From: Lysobacter sp.
GTDB lineage: Bacteria; Pseudomonadota; Gammaproteobacteria; Xanthomonadales; Xanthomonadaceae
Length of the DNA: 38,203 nt
Direction of reading: 5' to 3'
Assembly (NCBI GenBank): GCA_004322525.1
Contig: SCUY01000217.1
Coordinates: forward strand, 1 to 38,203
The notes under the pieces were generated by a model. The model was not told where the DNA came from and did no database searches. It saw only the letters and a program-made list of their open reading frames with translations. Made by a program: the position numbers and the translations under genes. This document shows, one piece after another, positions 23,716-30,736 of this stretch; position 1 is the first letter of the stretch, and the number at the start of each line of letters is the position of its first letter.

Positions 23716-25073
23716 GCGCGCGATCGCCTCGATCGGCCTCAGGCCCTCGCCGAAGCGCGCGATCGATGCGCGGTGGGTTTCCAAGTCGCTGTAGGCGAGG
23801 TGCCGGACGTCCAGTTCCGCCACTCGGCTGAATGCGGGACGTGCAAGCTGGGCGCGGACGTCCGCCTCGCGGCGATCTGGTACGACAAGGAAGTACTTTG
23901 TTTCATGGTCGATCGCGCTTCCAAGGGCCAGGTCGAGCATGCGGACGATTCCGGAGTAAATACTGGTGCTGTGCTCGACTTCAAAAGCGGCTGCCACGCG
24001 GTCATTGCGGAGCCACAGGACGTCGATCAGACGGACCGCGTCACCGCCTGCAGCGCCCTCGATTGCCGCGGGCAGCCGCTCCAGACAACCGTCCCCCAAA
24101 CGACCTTCCCCGCAAGCGCGGGAACGATCGTTGCTGGCGATCCACACGTCGAATCCCAACGCCTGGCCCAAGTCACGCAGCCAGCCTTGCACGTTCGTAT
24201 GAGACTGATCGTCCGCGGCGTCGGCGTTCCGCCTCTTTAGCGAAACAGCATCCGCCCTTACACGCGACAGGTCCGACTCCCACGCAGCCACGGCGGTCCC
24301 ATCGTTTCCGCCCGGTAGAGGTAGCCGCCCGCTGCCAATGTCGAAGAGGAGACCGGCGACCGCGCCGAGATCGTTTGAAAGCAGGCGACGGGCCGTCGTG
24401 TTGATGTCGAAGATCCCCCGACGCATGGCCAGATAGTCGTCCCATCGGCCAAGCTTCACCTTCGCACCTGTCAGGGCGTTGAAGCCCTTGACGATTGCAG
24501 TGTTGAACGGGGGGACCAGTGTGGGATGCACGAAGTACAGGAGATTGGCTGCCGCGGGGCCAGTCCCTTTATCTTGCGCGCGTCGAGTGCATGGATCGCC
24601 TCCAGGACGCCCGCCTCGGTGTCACACCCCGCGCACGCCTGCAGGAACCGTCCGAAGGCGATCTGATTCGCGCGGTCCTCGTAAATATCCGGGATCCGCA
24701 GCTTTGGCTTCCAGAGGAAGGCGTGGTCGGCCCCCTTGAAAATCTGCCGTTGCTCCGCAACCGCGTGAACGACAGTCTCCAGCGAAGAGCCGCGATAAGT
24801 GTTTCCGAACGTATCCGAGCCAATCTCGGCGACTACCGCCTGCAAGCCCCGGCGAATCGAGCGGAAGTTCTTGATTCGCTCCTCCCAGAGGAACCACGTC
24901 TGGTAAGTGCAGCTCGCGTCTTGCCGCCAGTGCTCGACAATGGGAAATAGATGCACCGCGTCAAGGGGAGCGCCATTGACCACCCTTCTTTTGAAGTCGC
25001 GCCATTGTGACTTCGCCGGCTCCGCTGCGCTCGATGCCTTGCGAAGGTTGCGCTTCGCAGGCAGTTCGGTCAT
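23704..25073 (-). pseudogene. Frameshifted restriction-endonuclease-like gene
   Basis: Two adjoining minus-strand frames form one protein of about 455 residues. The first (ATG 25073) runs to DARKIKGL near 24561. The similarity resumes one base out of phase as [20 protein letters not shown] and continues to the stop at 23704. A single missing G in a CTGGCCCC stretch (about 24556-24562) would restore [13 protein letters not shown], a helix-hairpin-helix-like DNA-binding turn. The C-terminal part has [10 protein letters not shown] and [19 protein letters not shown], resembling a PD-(D/E)XK nuclease core. The family is one I remember as type II restriction-like, without a characterised name. No methyltransferase is nearby. 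It could be a real null allele, a sequencing error, or programmed frameshifting, in that order of likelihood. Base composition looks less GC-rich than its neighbours. Confidence 0.55.
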
Positions 25074-25386
25074 GGCGCCCTGCTATTGAGCATTGCTGGA
25101 CAGGCCATGGCGGGGCGCCGTCGACCCTGCAACGCTACGAACTGGTCCCCAGGACCACAGCGTTGAGTGCACAGCTCGTCCAACCGGCTACGCGTGCCAG
25201 CGGAACGCCCGGCGGCCGGTTCGCAGCAGTACTGAGGACGGCCGACGATGCGCGCTAATCCCGCACAACGTGCTGGGGTCGAAACCCGCTGCGAAAGCCG
25301 GGTGTGCTCCTTGCATTCGGCACAGGTCTGTCACAAGCCCGTCCCACGCGCCCCAGGCCGATGCGGCGCGGCCGTGCTCAAGACAC
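25074..25386. other. Gene-free spacer between the restriction-like gene and the tRNA terminator
   Basis: I see no convincing coding frame, RNA or repeat in these 313 bases. Short open frames on both strands lack start signals and recognisable sequence. It may be the scar of an integrated element next to the tRNA, but no integrase fragment or copy of the tRNA 3' end is visible. Confidence 0.5.
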
Positions 25387-25412
25387 AAAAAAGCCCGCAA
25401 TTTCGCGGGCTT
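25387..25412 (-). terminator. Rho-independent terminator of the tRNA-Met transcript
   Basis: On the minus strand AAGCCCGC and GCGGGCTT form an 8-bp stem with a 6-base loop, followed by six T residues in a row. It starts five bases after the tRNA CCA end. Confidence 0.93.
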
Positions 25413-25417
25413 AAGTG

Positions 25418-25494
25418 TGGTGGCTATGGGTGGACTCGAACCACCGACCCCAGCATTATGAGTGCTGTGCTCTAACCGGCTGAGCTACATAGCC
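25418..25494 (-). tRNA. tRNA-Met (anticodon CAT)
   Basis: A 77-base cloverleaf on the minus strand with encoded CCA. The acceptor stem pairs GGCTATG with CATAGCC. The D arm is GCTC-AGCCGGTTA-GAGC. The anticodon arm is CAGCA-CTCATAA-TGCTG, giving CAT, and the T arm is GGTGG-TTCGAGT-CCACC. Overall sequence is close to elongator tRNA-Met. A CAT tRNA can also be tRNA-Ile2 after lysidine modification, but the body fits Met better. It has its own promoter and terminator. Confidence 0.95.
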
Positions 25495-25510
25495 ATGCGG
25501 CGAACCGCGA

Positions 25511-25539
25511 ATTCTTCTGGTTCCCCCTGCCGCTGTCAA
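25511..25539 (-). promoter_or_regulatory. Sigma70 promoter of tRNA-Met
   Basis: On the minus strand a perfect -35 TTGACA (25534-25539) is followed after 17 bases by AAGAAT (25511-25516, four of six matches to TATAAT). Transcription would start near 25504, about ten bases before the mature tRNA. Confidence 0.8.
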
Positions 25540-25661
25540 TGCGCGATGGCAGCCTTTGGCTGCAGCCCATGCCCTTCACTCCGTATTGGCTTGTTGTATA
25601 CGGGCACGCATGGCAGAGTCGGTCGCAGTGGCGTATGCCTGAGCGAATAGGGGTCCGCATC

Positions 25662-26261
25662 GTGATCGATCCGGACGGATACCGGCCCAATGTGGGCATC
25701 GTGATCATGAACACCGGTGGCCAGGTGTTCTGGGCGCGGCGCGTCCATCGTGATGGCTGGCAGTTCCCGCAGGGCGGGATGAACAGCGACGAGACGCCGC
25801 TCGAGGCGATGTACCGCGAACTGCGCGAAGAGACCGGCCTGCTTCCGCAGCACGTCGAAATGCTGGCCGCGACGCCTGGTTGGCTGCGTTACAGGCTGCC
25901 GCAGCGCGCGATCCGGCGGCATGACCATCTCGTCTGCATCGGCCAGAAGCAGGTCTGGTTCCTGTTGCAGCTCAAGGGCGACGAATCGGAAGTGCGCCTT
26001 GACCTCACCGAGAAGCCCGAATTCGACCACTGGAGATGGGTCGATTTCTGGTATCCGCTCGATCACGTGGTGACCTTCAAGCGCGGGGTCTATTCGCGCG
26101 CGCTGCGGCATCTGGCGCCGACGGCGCGGCACATCGCCGGGGCGGGCGCAGTCCCTTCCAGGGCGCTCGATCCGCGGGAAATCCGCGAGGGGCCTTCGCG
26201 CCGTCGCCCACCACCGCTGGACCCGTCTGGAACCCGACTGGCCGACCCGCCGCCTAATTGA
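25662..26261 (+). CDS. rppH: RNA pyrophosphohydrolase
   Basis: A 199-residue Nudix hydrolase that removes pyrophosphate from mRNA 5' ends and so starts RNase E-dependent decay. The Nudix box is intact: [20 protein letters not shown], continuing TGL. RppH-specific flanks [28 protein letters not shown] and [17 protein letters not shown] are all present. I choose the GTG at 25662 because the protein normally begins (M/V)IDPDG and AGGGG lies eight bases upstream. An upstream ATG at 25636 would add eight or nine residues not typical of the family. The C-terminus is a basic, Pro-rich tail. It is transcribed away from the tRNA. Confidence 0.93.
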   Translation: MIDPDGYRPNVGIVIMNTGGQVFWARRVHRDGWQFPQGGMNSDETPLEAMYRELREETGLLPQHVEMLAATPGWLRYRLPQRAIRRHDHLVCIGQKQVWFLLQLKGDESEVRLDLTEKPEFDHWRWVDFWYPLDHVVTFKRGVYSRALRHLAPTARHIAGAGAVPSRALDPREIREGPSRRRPPPLDPSGTRLADPPPN

Positions 26262-26286
26262 CAATCATTCGCATTGGTGGCGGAAT
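26255..26286 (+). promoter_or_regulatory. Fur-box-like site and promoter of bfd
   Basis: TTGACA (26258-26263), a perfect -35, lies 17 bases before a poor -10 (CGGAAT, 26281-26286). Overlapping it, TTGACAATCATTCGCAT (about 26258-26274) contains GACAATCATT, nine of ten matches to the core of the Fur consensus. Iron-bound Fur here would block the -35 and so induce bfd when iron is scarce, as is known for bfd elsewhere. The site overlaps the rppH stop codon. Confidence 0.55.
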
Positions 26287-26331
26287 GGGGGCGCGGCAAT
26301 CCGCTGCCTGGACCTGCTCCCTGCCTCTGCC

Positions 26332-26535
26332 ATGTACATCTGCGTCTGCAATGGAGTCACCGACAGCCAGATCCGCCAGGCAGCGGAAGCCGGCTGCCGG
26401 ACCATGTCCGAGCTGACGATGCGTACGGGCGCTGGCGCAAACTGTGGCAGCTGCGTCGAAGCCGCGACCGCGCTGCTCGACGAAGCCCAGGTGCGCCGCA
26501 GCCTTCCATTGCCAATGCTCTCGCAGGCGGCCTGA
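26332..26535 (+). CDS. bfd: Bacterioferritin-associated ferredoxin
   Basis: A 67-residue [2Fe-2S] protein that delivers electrons to bacterioferritin to release stored iron. Ligands Cys4 and Cys6 (ICVC) and Cys38 and Cys41 (NCGSC) are in the usual CXC...CX2C arrangement. It lies upstream of bfr on the same strand with a 99-base gap that probably contains a separate bfr promoter. Confidence 0.95.
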   Translation: MYICVCNGVTDSQIRQAAEAGCRTMSELTMRTGAGANCGSCVEAATALLDEAQVRRSLPLPMLSQAA

Positions 26536-26634
26536 CGCACGAGCCGCGGTACCTGGATGCACACGATTCCCGTTACGTCACCGGTCCACGCACGCGGCTA
26601 GAGTGGCGGTTTCCGCGGCATTGGAGCCAGGCTC

Positions 26635-27105
26635 ATGAAGGGCGACCCGAAGGTCATCGAATTCCTCAACCGCGCGCTCTACAACGAGCTGACCGCGATC
26701 AACCAGTACTTCCTGCACGCCAAGATGCTGAAGAACTGGGGGCTGAAGGAACTCGCCGAGCACGAGTACCACGAGTCGATCGATGAAATGAAGCACGCGG
26801 ACAAGCTGTCCGAGCGCATCCTGTTCCTCGATGCCCTGCCGAACTTCCAGGCACTCGGAAAGCTGCGGATCGGCGAGAACCCGCGCGAACTGCTGGGCTG
26901 CGACCTCGCACTCGAATACGAGGCGCTGCCGCTGCTGCGTGAAGCGATCGCCCACTGCGAACAGGTCAGCGATTTCGTCAGCCGCAAGTTGTTTGCCGAC
27001 ATCCTCGAGTCGGAGGAAGAACACATCGACTGGATCGAGACTCAGCTGTCGCTGATGGATCGCATCGGAGACCAGCTGTACCTGCAGTCCAAGATGGAAA
27101 GCTGA
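26635..27105 (+). CDS. bfr: Bacterioferritin
   Basis: A 156-residue 24-mer iron-storage protein of normal length. Ferroxidase ligands Glu18, Glu51, His54, Glu94, Glu127 and His130 are all present, and Met52 is the intersubunit haem ligand, so this is a haem-binding, catalytically competent Bfr. GGAG lies about nine bases before the ATG. It works with bfd: storage here, reductive release there. Its end is nine bases from the convergent DUF4126 gene. Confidence 0.97.
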   Translation: MKGDPKVIEFLNRALYNELTAINQYFLHAKMLKNWGLKELAEHEYHESIDEMKHADKLSERILFLDALPNFQALGKLRIGENPRELLGCDLALEYEALPLLREAIAHCEQVSDFVSRKLFADILESEEEHIDWIETQLSLMDRIGDQLYLQSKMES

Positions 27106-27114
27106 TCGTCGCGC

Positions 27115-27738
27115 TCAGCGTCGGGTGCGCCGTCGCCCGGTGGTCTCGCCGTCCGCACCGGGCACGCCGCCTATCTGTCGCCATCCGCGGCGCAGGTGAC
27201 GGAACAGCCACCAGGTGGGCAGGGCGATCGCGAGGGACAGGCTGAGTACCAGCACGAGGGCGAGCAGCGGATAGTGGAAGACCAGCGCAAGGCCGCCGAT
27301 GGTGGATGCGTCTTCCGTGGCCGAGGCGGCCCAGTTGCTGACGGGTTCCGGCGAGGCATTGAGCATCGCGCGCGTACCGCCCTTCAGGGCATGGCTGGCC
27401 AGCGACACGCCCGCGCCCGTTACCAGGGCCCCGGCGCCCAGTTGCCCGTCCACTGACAGTGCCGCGGCGGCGAGAAAGGCGCCGGCAGGCACCCGCAGCA
27501 AGGTATGCAGAAGATCCCAGATCGAATCGACGCCTGGAATCTTGTCGGCGAAGAACTCGACCAGCGCCAGTACGCCGGAGACGCCGAGCACCCAGGGCGA
27601 CTGCGTGACTTCGAGGGCCGCGGGCAATTCCACCCAGCCCATCAGCCCCGCCAGGCCGACTCCGAACACCGTCATGTAGGCGCGGATGCCCGCCAGCCAG
27701 GCCAGCACGATGCCGATCGCGAACAGATGGGCGGTCAT
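27115..27738 (-). CDS. DUF4126-family membrane protein
   Basis: A 207-residue polytopic membrane protein. Family features are an N-terminal GIVLAWLAGIRAYMTVFGVGL, the segment VEFFADKIPGVDSIWDLLHT, and SHALKGGTRAMLNASPEP followed by SNWAAS. The helices are consistent with about five TM spans, and the C-terminal tail is Arg-rich. Function is unknown. The ATG at 27738 directly precedes the first helix. It is divergent from the following plus-strand gene. Confidence 0.85.
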   Translation of the reverse strand: MTAHLFAIGIVLAWLAGIRAYMTVFGVGLAGLMGWVELPAALEVTQSPWVLGVSGVLALVEFFADKIPGVDSIWDLLHTLLRVPAGAFLAAAALSVDGQLGAGALVTGAGVSLASHALKGGTRAMLNASPEPVSNWAASATEDASTIGGLALVFHYPLLALVLVLSLSLAIALPTWWLFRHLRRGWRQIGGVPGADGETTGRRRTRR

Positions 27739-27843
27739 GCGGCTCTCCAGGAAGTGGTGGCCATGAGACGCGGCGGCGCGTGCAGGAAGCGTCGCGCCAC
27801 GGGCCCAGTGTAGGCTTCGAGCCCCTTTGCTGCGCCCGATGCC

Positions 27844-28533
27844 ATGAGCCCCACGCCGACTCCACCGCATGCCGCCCGTGCCGGGGTCGGCCTTGTCCTC
27901 GCCCTTGTCGTTTTCCTCGCCGCGCTGCTGTTCGGTGCCTGGGGTGTCTGGCAGGCCGCGCGGACGGGGTCGCCACCGCCCTGCGATGCGGGCCGCGCCG
28001 GGCAGCTCGAACAGCGCATCGCCACGCTCGAGCGTTCCGACCAGGTCAGCCGCGAGGCCAACACGCGGCTGCAGGGCCTGTTGGCCGAACGCGAGGAGCA
28101 GATCGCCGGCCTGCGCGCGGATGTCGACTTCTACGAACGCCTTGTCGGCGCCACCGGCCAGCGTCACGGCCTGAGCGTGCATGCCCTGCGCATGCAGCGC
28201 CAGCCGGGCGGGGCCTGGCATTTCTCCGCGGTACTCACCCAGAACGTCGCGCGCGACAGCATCAGCACCGGACGGCTCAGTCTCGCCATCGAAGGCAGCC
28301 GCGGCGGTCGGCTGGAGACGCTCGACTGGAGCGCACTGCGTCAGCAGCCGGGCGCCGCAGGCGTCGATTACTCGTTCCGGTATTTCCAGGAAGCCCGCGG
28401 CGATGTCTTCCTCCCGGCCGGTTTCACCCCCTCCCGGGTGATCGTCCACCTGCAGCCGCGCGGGGGCGCCGTTGTCGAACGCGAGGTGACCTGGGCCGAG
28501 GCGACCGAACCCGCGAGCCCCGTTGCGCCTTGA
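27844..28533 (+). CDS. Single-pass membrane protein with coiled coil (DUF6776-like)
   Basis: A 229-residue protein: a short cytoplasmic N-terminus, one TM helix (about 15-38), a coiled coil (about 50-95, QLEQRIATLERSDQVSREAN onwards), then a beta-rich domain with DFYERLVGATGQRHGLSV and WHFSAVLTQNVAR. This layout is that of the gammaproteobacterial DUF6776 proteins often found just upstream of erpA. No function is known. A TAGGCT -10-like hexamer lies at 27811-27816. Confidence 0.75.
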   Translation: MSPTPTPPHAARAGVGLVLALVVFLAALLFGAWGVWQAARTGSPPPCDAGRAGQLEQRIATLERSDQVSREANTRLQGLLAEREEQIAGLRADVDFYERLVGATGQRHGLSVHALRMQRQPGGAWHFSAVLTQNVARDSISTGRLSLAIEGSRGGRLETLDWSALRQQPGAAGVDYSFRYFQEARGDVFLPAGFTPSRVIVHLQPRGGAVVEREVTWAEATEPASPVAP

Positions 28534-28557
28534 TCCCTCCCGCTTCGGCCCTATGCT
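28530..28557 (+). promoter_or_regulatory. Probable sigma70 promoter of erpA
   Basis: TTGATC (28530-28535), 16 bases, then TATGCT (28552-28557). The predicted start is 28563-28565, on the erpA ATG at 28564, so the transcript from this promoter would have little or no leader. The -35 overlaps the stop of the preceding gene. Confidence 0.5.
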
Positions 28558-28563
28558 GGGTGG

Positions 28564-28938
28564 ATGGAAACGATCGACCTGCCCACCGCCCCGGGTTACC
28601 AATCCCTGGAGCGGCCGCTTAACTTCACTTCGTCCGCTGCCGCGAAAGTCCGCGAGCTCATCGCCGAGGAAGGCAACGCGGCGCTCAAGCTGCGCGTCTA
28701 CATCCAGGGTGGCGGCTGCTCGGGTTTCCAGTACGGCTTCGAATTCGACGAACAGCAGGCCGATGAGGACCTCGCGGTCTATACCGACGGCGTGGGCCTG
28801 ATCGTCGACCCACTGAGCCTGCAGTACCTGATGGGCGCGGAAGTCGACTACACCGAGAGCCTGCACGGCGCGCAGTTCGTGATCCGTAATCCGAACGCCA
28901 AGACCACCTGCGGCTGCGGTTCGTCCTTCTCCGCATGA
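28564..28938 (+). CDS. erpA: Iron-sulfur cluster insertion protein ErpA
   Basis: A 124-residue A-type Fe-S carrier that hands clusters to apoproteins such as the isoprenoid enzymes. The three ligand cysteines are Cys52 ([11 protein letters not shown]) and Cys116/Cys118 ([11 protein letters not shown]). The full HesB/IscA fold is present. It may also supply Fe-S proteins seen in this window (FNR, HemN, CcoG, Bfd), which is inference. Its stop overlaps nudC by ATGA. Confidence 0.95.
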   Translation: METIDLPTAPGYQSLERPLNFTSSAAAKVRELIAEEGNAALKLRVYIQGGGCSGFQYGFEFDEQQADEDLAVYTDGVGLIVDPLSLQYLMGAEVDYTESLHGAQFVIRNPNAKTTCGCGSSFSA

Positions 28939-29864
28939 CCACGCGGGCCGACGACGCGCCCTTCGCTTTCGTCGCCTCCGACCCCTGCCAGGCACTGCTC
29001 GACCGCGCTGACCACCTCCGTGCCGATGCCGATGCGCTGGCCGCGCTGTGGGCGGGCGCCAGCGTGCTGCTGTTCGACAGCGATGGCCGGGTGGTCGCCG
29101 ATTCCGCCGGCCAGCCGATCGTGCATCGCGGCGCGCAGATCGGCGATGGACCCGGCACCGCGGTGTTTCTGGGCGTCGATACCGACGCCCGCGGCTGGTT
29201 CGCACTGGATGCAGCGCAGGTGGCCGGGGTTCCCGATGGCCGTGTCGACCTGCGCTCCGCCGCGGCGACGTGGCGCGCGCCCGAGCTGTCCGCCTTTGTC
29301 ACCGGCCGTGCCTTGCAGCAGTGGCGACAACGGCATCGCTACTGCGGCGCCTGTGGCGATGCCGTCCTGTTGCTGCGCGGCGGCTGGCAGGGCACCTGCC
29401 GCAGTTGCGCCCTGGAGCACTATCCACGCACCGATCCTGCCGTGATCGTCGCTGTGGTTGATGGCCGCCGCCTGTTGATGGGCCGTCAACGCAGCTGGCC
29501 GGAGCGGCGCTATTCGGTGATCGCCGGCTTCGTCGAACCCGGTGAGACGCTGGAGCAGGCCGTGCGCCGCGAAGTGCACGAGGAGACCGGCGTGCACGTG
29601 CGCCACTGCCGCTACCTCGCTTCGCAGCCGTGGCCATTTCCCGGTGCATTGATGCTCGGCTTCATCGCGGAGGCCGAACCGGGGGATGCCGTGGCAGGCG
29701 ATGAGCTGGACGAGGCGCGATGGTTCGAGCGCGACGAGATCGAAGCGGCGCTCGCCGCCGAGCAGGCGGGGCGAGCGGAGGATGGCCCGTTCCTGATGCC
29801 CGCACGCATATCGATCGCGCATTGGCTGGTTCGCCAGTGGCTCGCAGGCGCGGCTACGCGCTGA
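28935..29864 (+). CDS. nudC: NAD(+) diphosphatase / NAD-cap RNA hydrolase
   Basis: A 309-residue Nudix enzyme that hydrolyses NADH and removes NAD caps from RNA. A zinc ribbon (YCGACGD at about 134-140 and CRSC) links an N-terminal domain to the Nudix domain, with [20 protein letters not shown] and TGV as the Nudix box. [14 protein letters not shown] is the NudC-specific SQPWPFPxS-like motif, here with Gly in place of Ser. It is translationally coupled to erpA. Confidence 0.94.
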   Translation: MTTRADDAPFAFVASDPCQALLDRADHLRADADALAALWAGASVLLFDSDGRVVADSAGQPIVHRGAQIGDGPGTAVFLGVDTDARGWFALDAAQVAGVPDGRVDLRSAAATWRAPELSAFVTGRALQQWRQRHRYCGACGDAVLLLRGGWQGTCRSCALEHYPRTDPAVIVAVVDGRRLLMGRQRSWPERRYSVIAGFVEPGETLEQAVRREVHEETGVHVRHCRYLASQPWPFPGALMLGFIAEAEPGDAVAGDELDEARWFERDEIEAALAAEQAGRAEDGPFLMPARISIAHWLVRQWLAGAATR

Positions 29865-29870
29865 AACGCA

Positions 29871-30287
29871 TCAGCCGGGGGCGAGCCAGGAGAACGGTGC
29901 CCAGGGGAGGTTGCGAAGCATGCCGAATGCCAGCACGAACCCGATCCACAGCCGCGCGTCGTACAGCACGCGCGCTACCGCGGGCGACAGCAGCCGGCGT
30001 GAGCGGGATTCGTTGAGAACTATCGCGCCCAGGGCTGGCAGGCTCACCAGCACCATCAGGTTCATCGACACCGCGCGGCGCAGATCGCCATGCAGCAGCG
30101 CATGCAGCATGCGCGTCAGCCCGCAGCCCGGGCAGTACAGCCCGGTGAACTCGAGGAACAGGCACTTGGGGAATATCGAGCCCGCAGAGCCTGGGTCGAA
30201 AAAAGACAAGGCGAGCACTCCGGACAGCAGCCCCGCGGCGACGACTATCGCCGCTCCCCCGCGCACGACTGCCGGCCGCAAATTCAT
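29871..30287 (-). CDS. DUF2752-family membrane protein
   Basis: A 138-residue membrane protein with the family signature FTGLYCPGCGLTRMLHALLHGDLRRA (about 47-72), containing a CPxCG-like Cys pair. Three hydrophobic segments are seen (about 9-29, 75-93 and 109-127). Function is unknown. The ATG overlaps the stop of the CD225-family gene by ATGA, so the two form an operon. Confidence 0.85.
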   Translation of the reverse strand: MNLRPAVVRGGAAIVVAAGLLSGVLALSFFDPGSAGSIFPKCLFLEFTGLYCPGCGLTRMLHALLHGDLRRAVSMNLMVLVSLPALGAIVLNESRSRRLLSPAVARVLYDARLWIGFVLAFGMLRNLPWAPFSWLAPG

Positions 30288-30667
30288 CGCTGCTGCGCTG
30301 CCTTGATCTGTTCAAGAAGCTTCAAGGATTCGGGTGTGTTGCCAGCGAATGCCATGAAAATGCTGACGGCCCAGTAAACAATGCCAAGCACCCCTACGCC
30401 CGTTGCGACCCAGCACCAGATCTTCGCGTTACGCGAGGCGCGACGCGCCTCAAGTAGACGGCCGTCAGCGATCTCCCGGTTGACCTTGGACGCGAAGACG
30501 ATGGCGACAATGCCCGGCACGGCACCCACGACGCAGCAAATGCAAAACGTCGCTACGGTCACCACGATCGACCACGCCATGTGCGTCGGGATCGCGTCCG
30601 CCGGCGCAGTGCTGGACATCTGGGGCGGTGGCGGCGGTGGCGGTTGGATCGGCGGCGGCATGCTCAT
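30284..30667 (-). CDS. CD225/dispanin-family membrane protein
   Basis: A 127-residue protein. A Pro-rich N-terminus (PPPIQPPPPPPPQ) precedes two TM helices (about 30-58 and 84-108) joined by the conserved cytoplasmic loop ASKVNREIADGRLLEARRAS. The loop and helix pair (SIVVTVATFCICCVVGAVPG) match the CD225/dispanin fold shared with eukaryotic interferon-induced membrane proteins. Its bacterial role is unknown. It is coupled to a DUF2752 gene, a pairing that recurs in bacteria as I recall. Confidence 0.83.
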   Translation of the reverse strand: MSMPPPIQPPPPPPPQMSSTAPADAIPTHMAWSIVVTVATFCICCVVGAVPGIVAIVFASKVNREIADGRLLEARRASRNAKIWCWVATGVGVLGIVYWAVSIFMAFAGNTPESLKLLEQIKAAQQR

Positions 30668-30736
30668 GGGAATCCTTCGTCGGTAGCGGTGGGCAGCCTC
30701 ACGGAGGCCGCGGGGGATGCTAGCAGGCCGCGCCGC

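Noticed and set aside
25188-25400. A 70-codon minus-strand frame before the tRNA terminator
   Set aside because: No recognisable sequence and no ribosome binding site, and it runs into the terminator stem.
27115-29205. A 696-codon minus-strand frame spanning the DUF4126 gene, erpA and part of nudC
   Set aside because: Only the last 207 codons match a family. The upstream part is antisense to well-supported plus-strand genes, so the start is placed at 27738.
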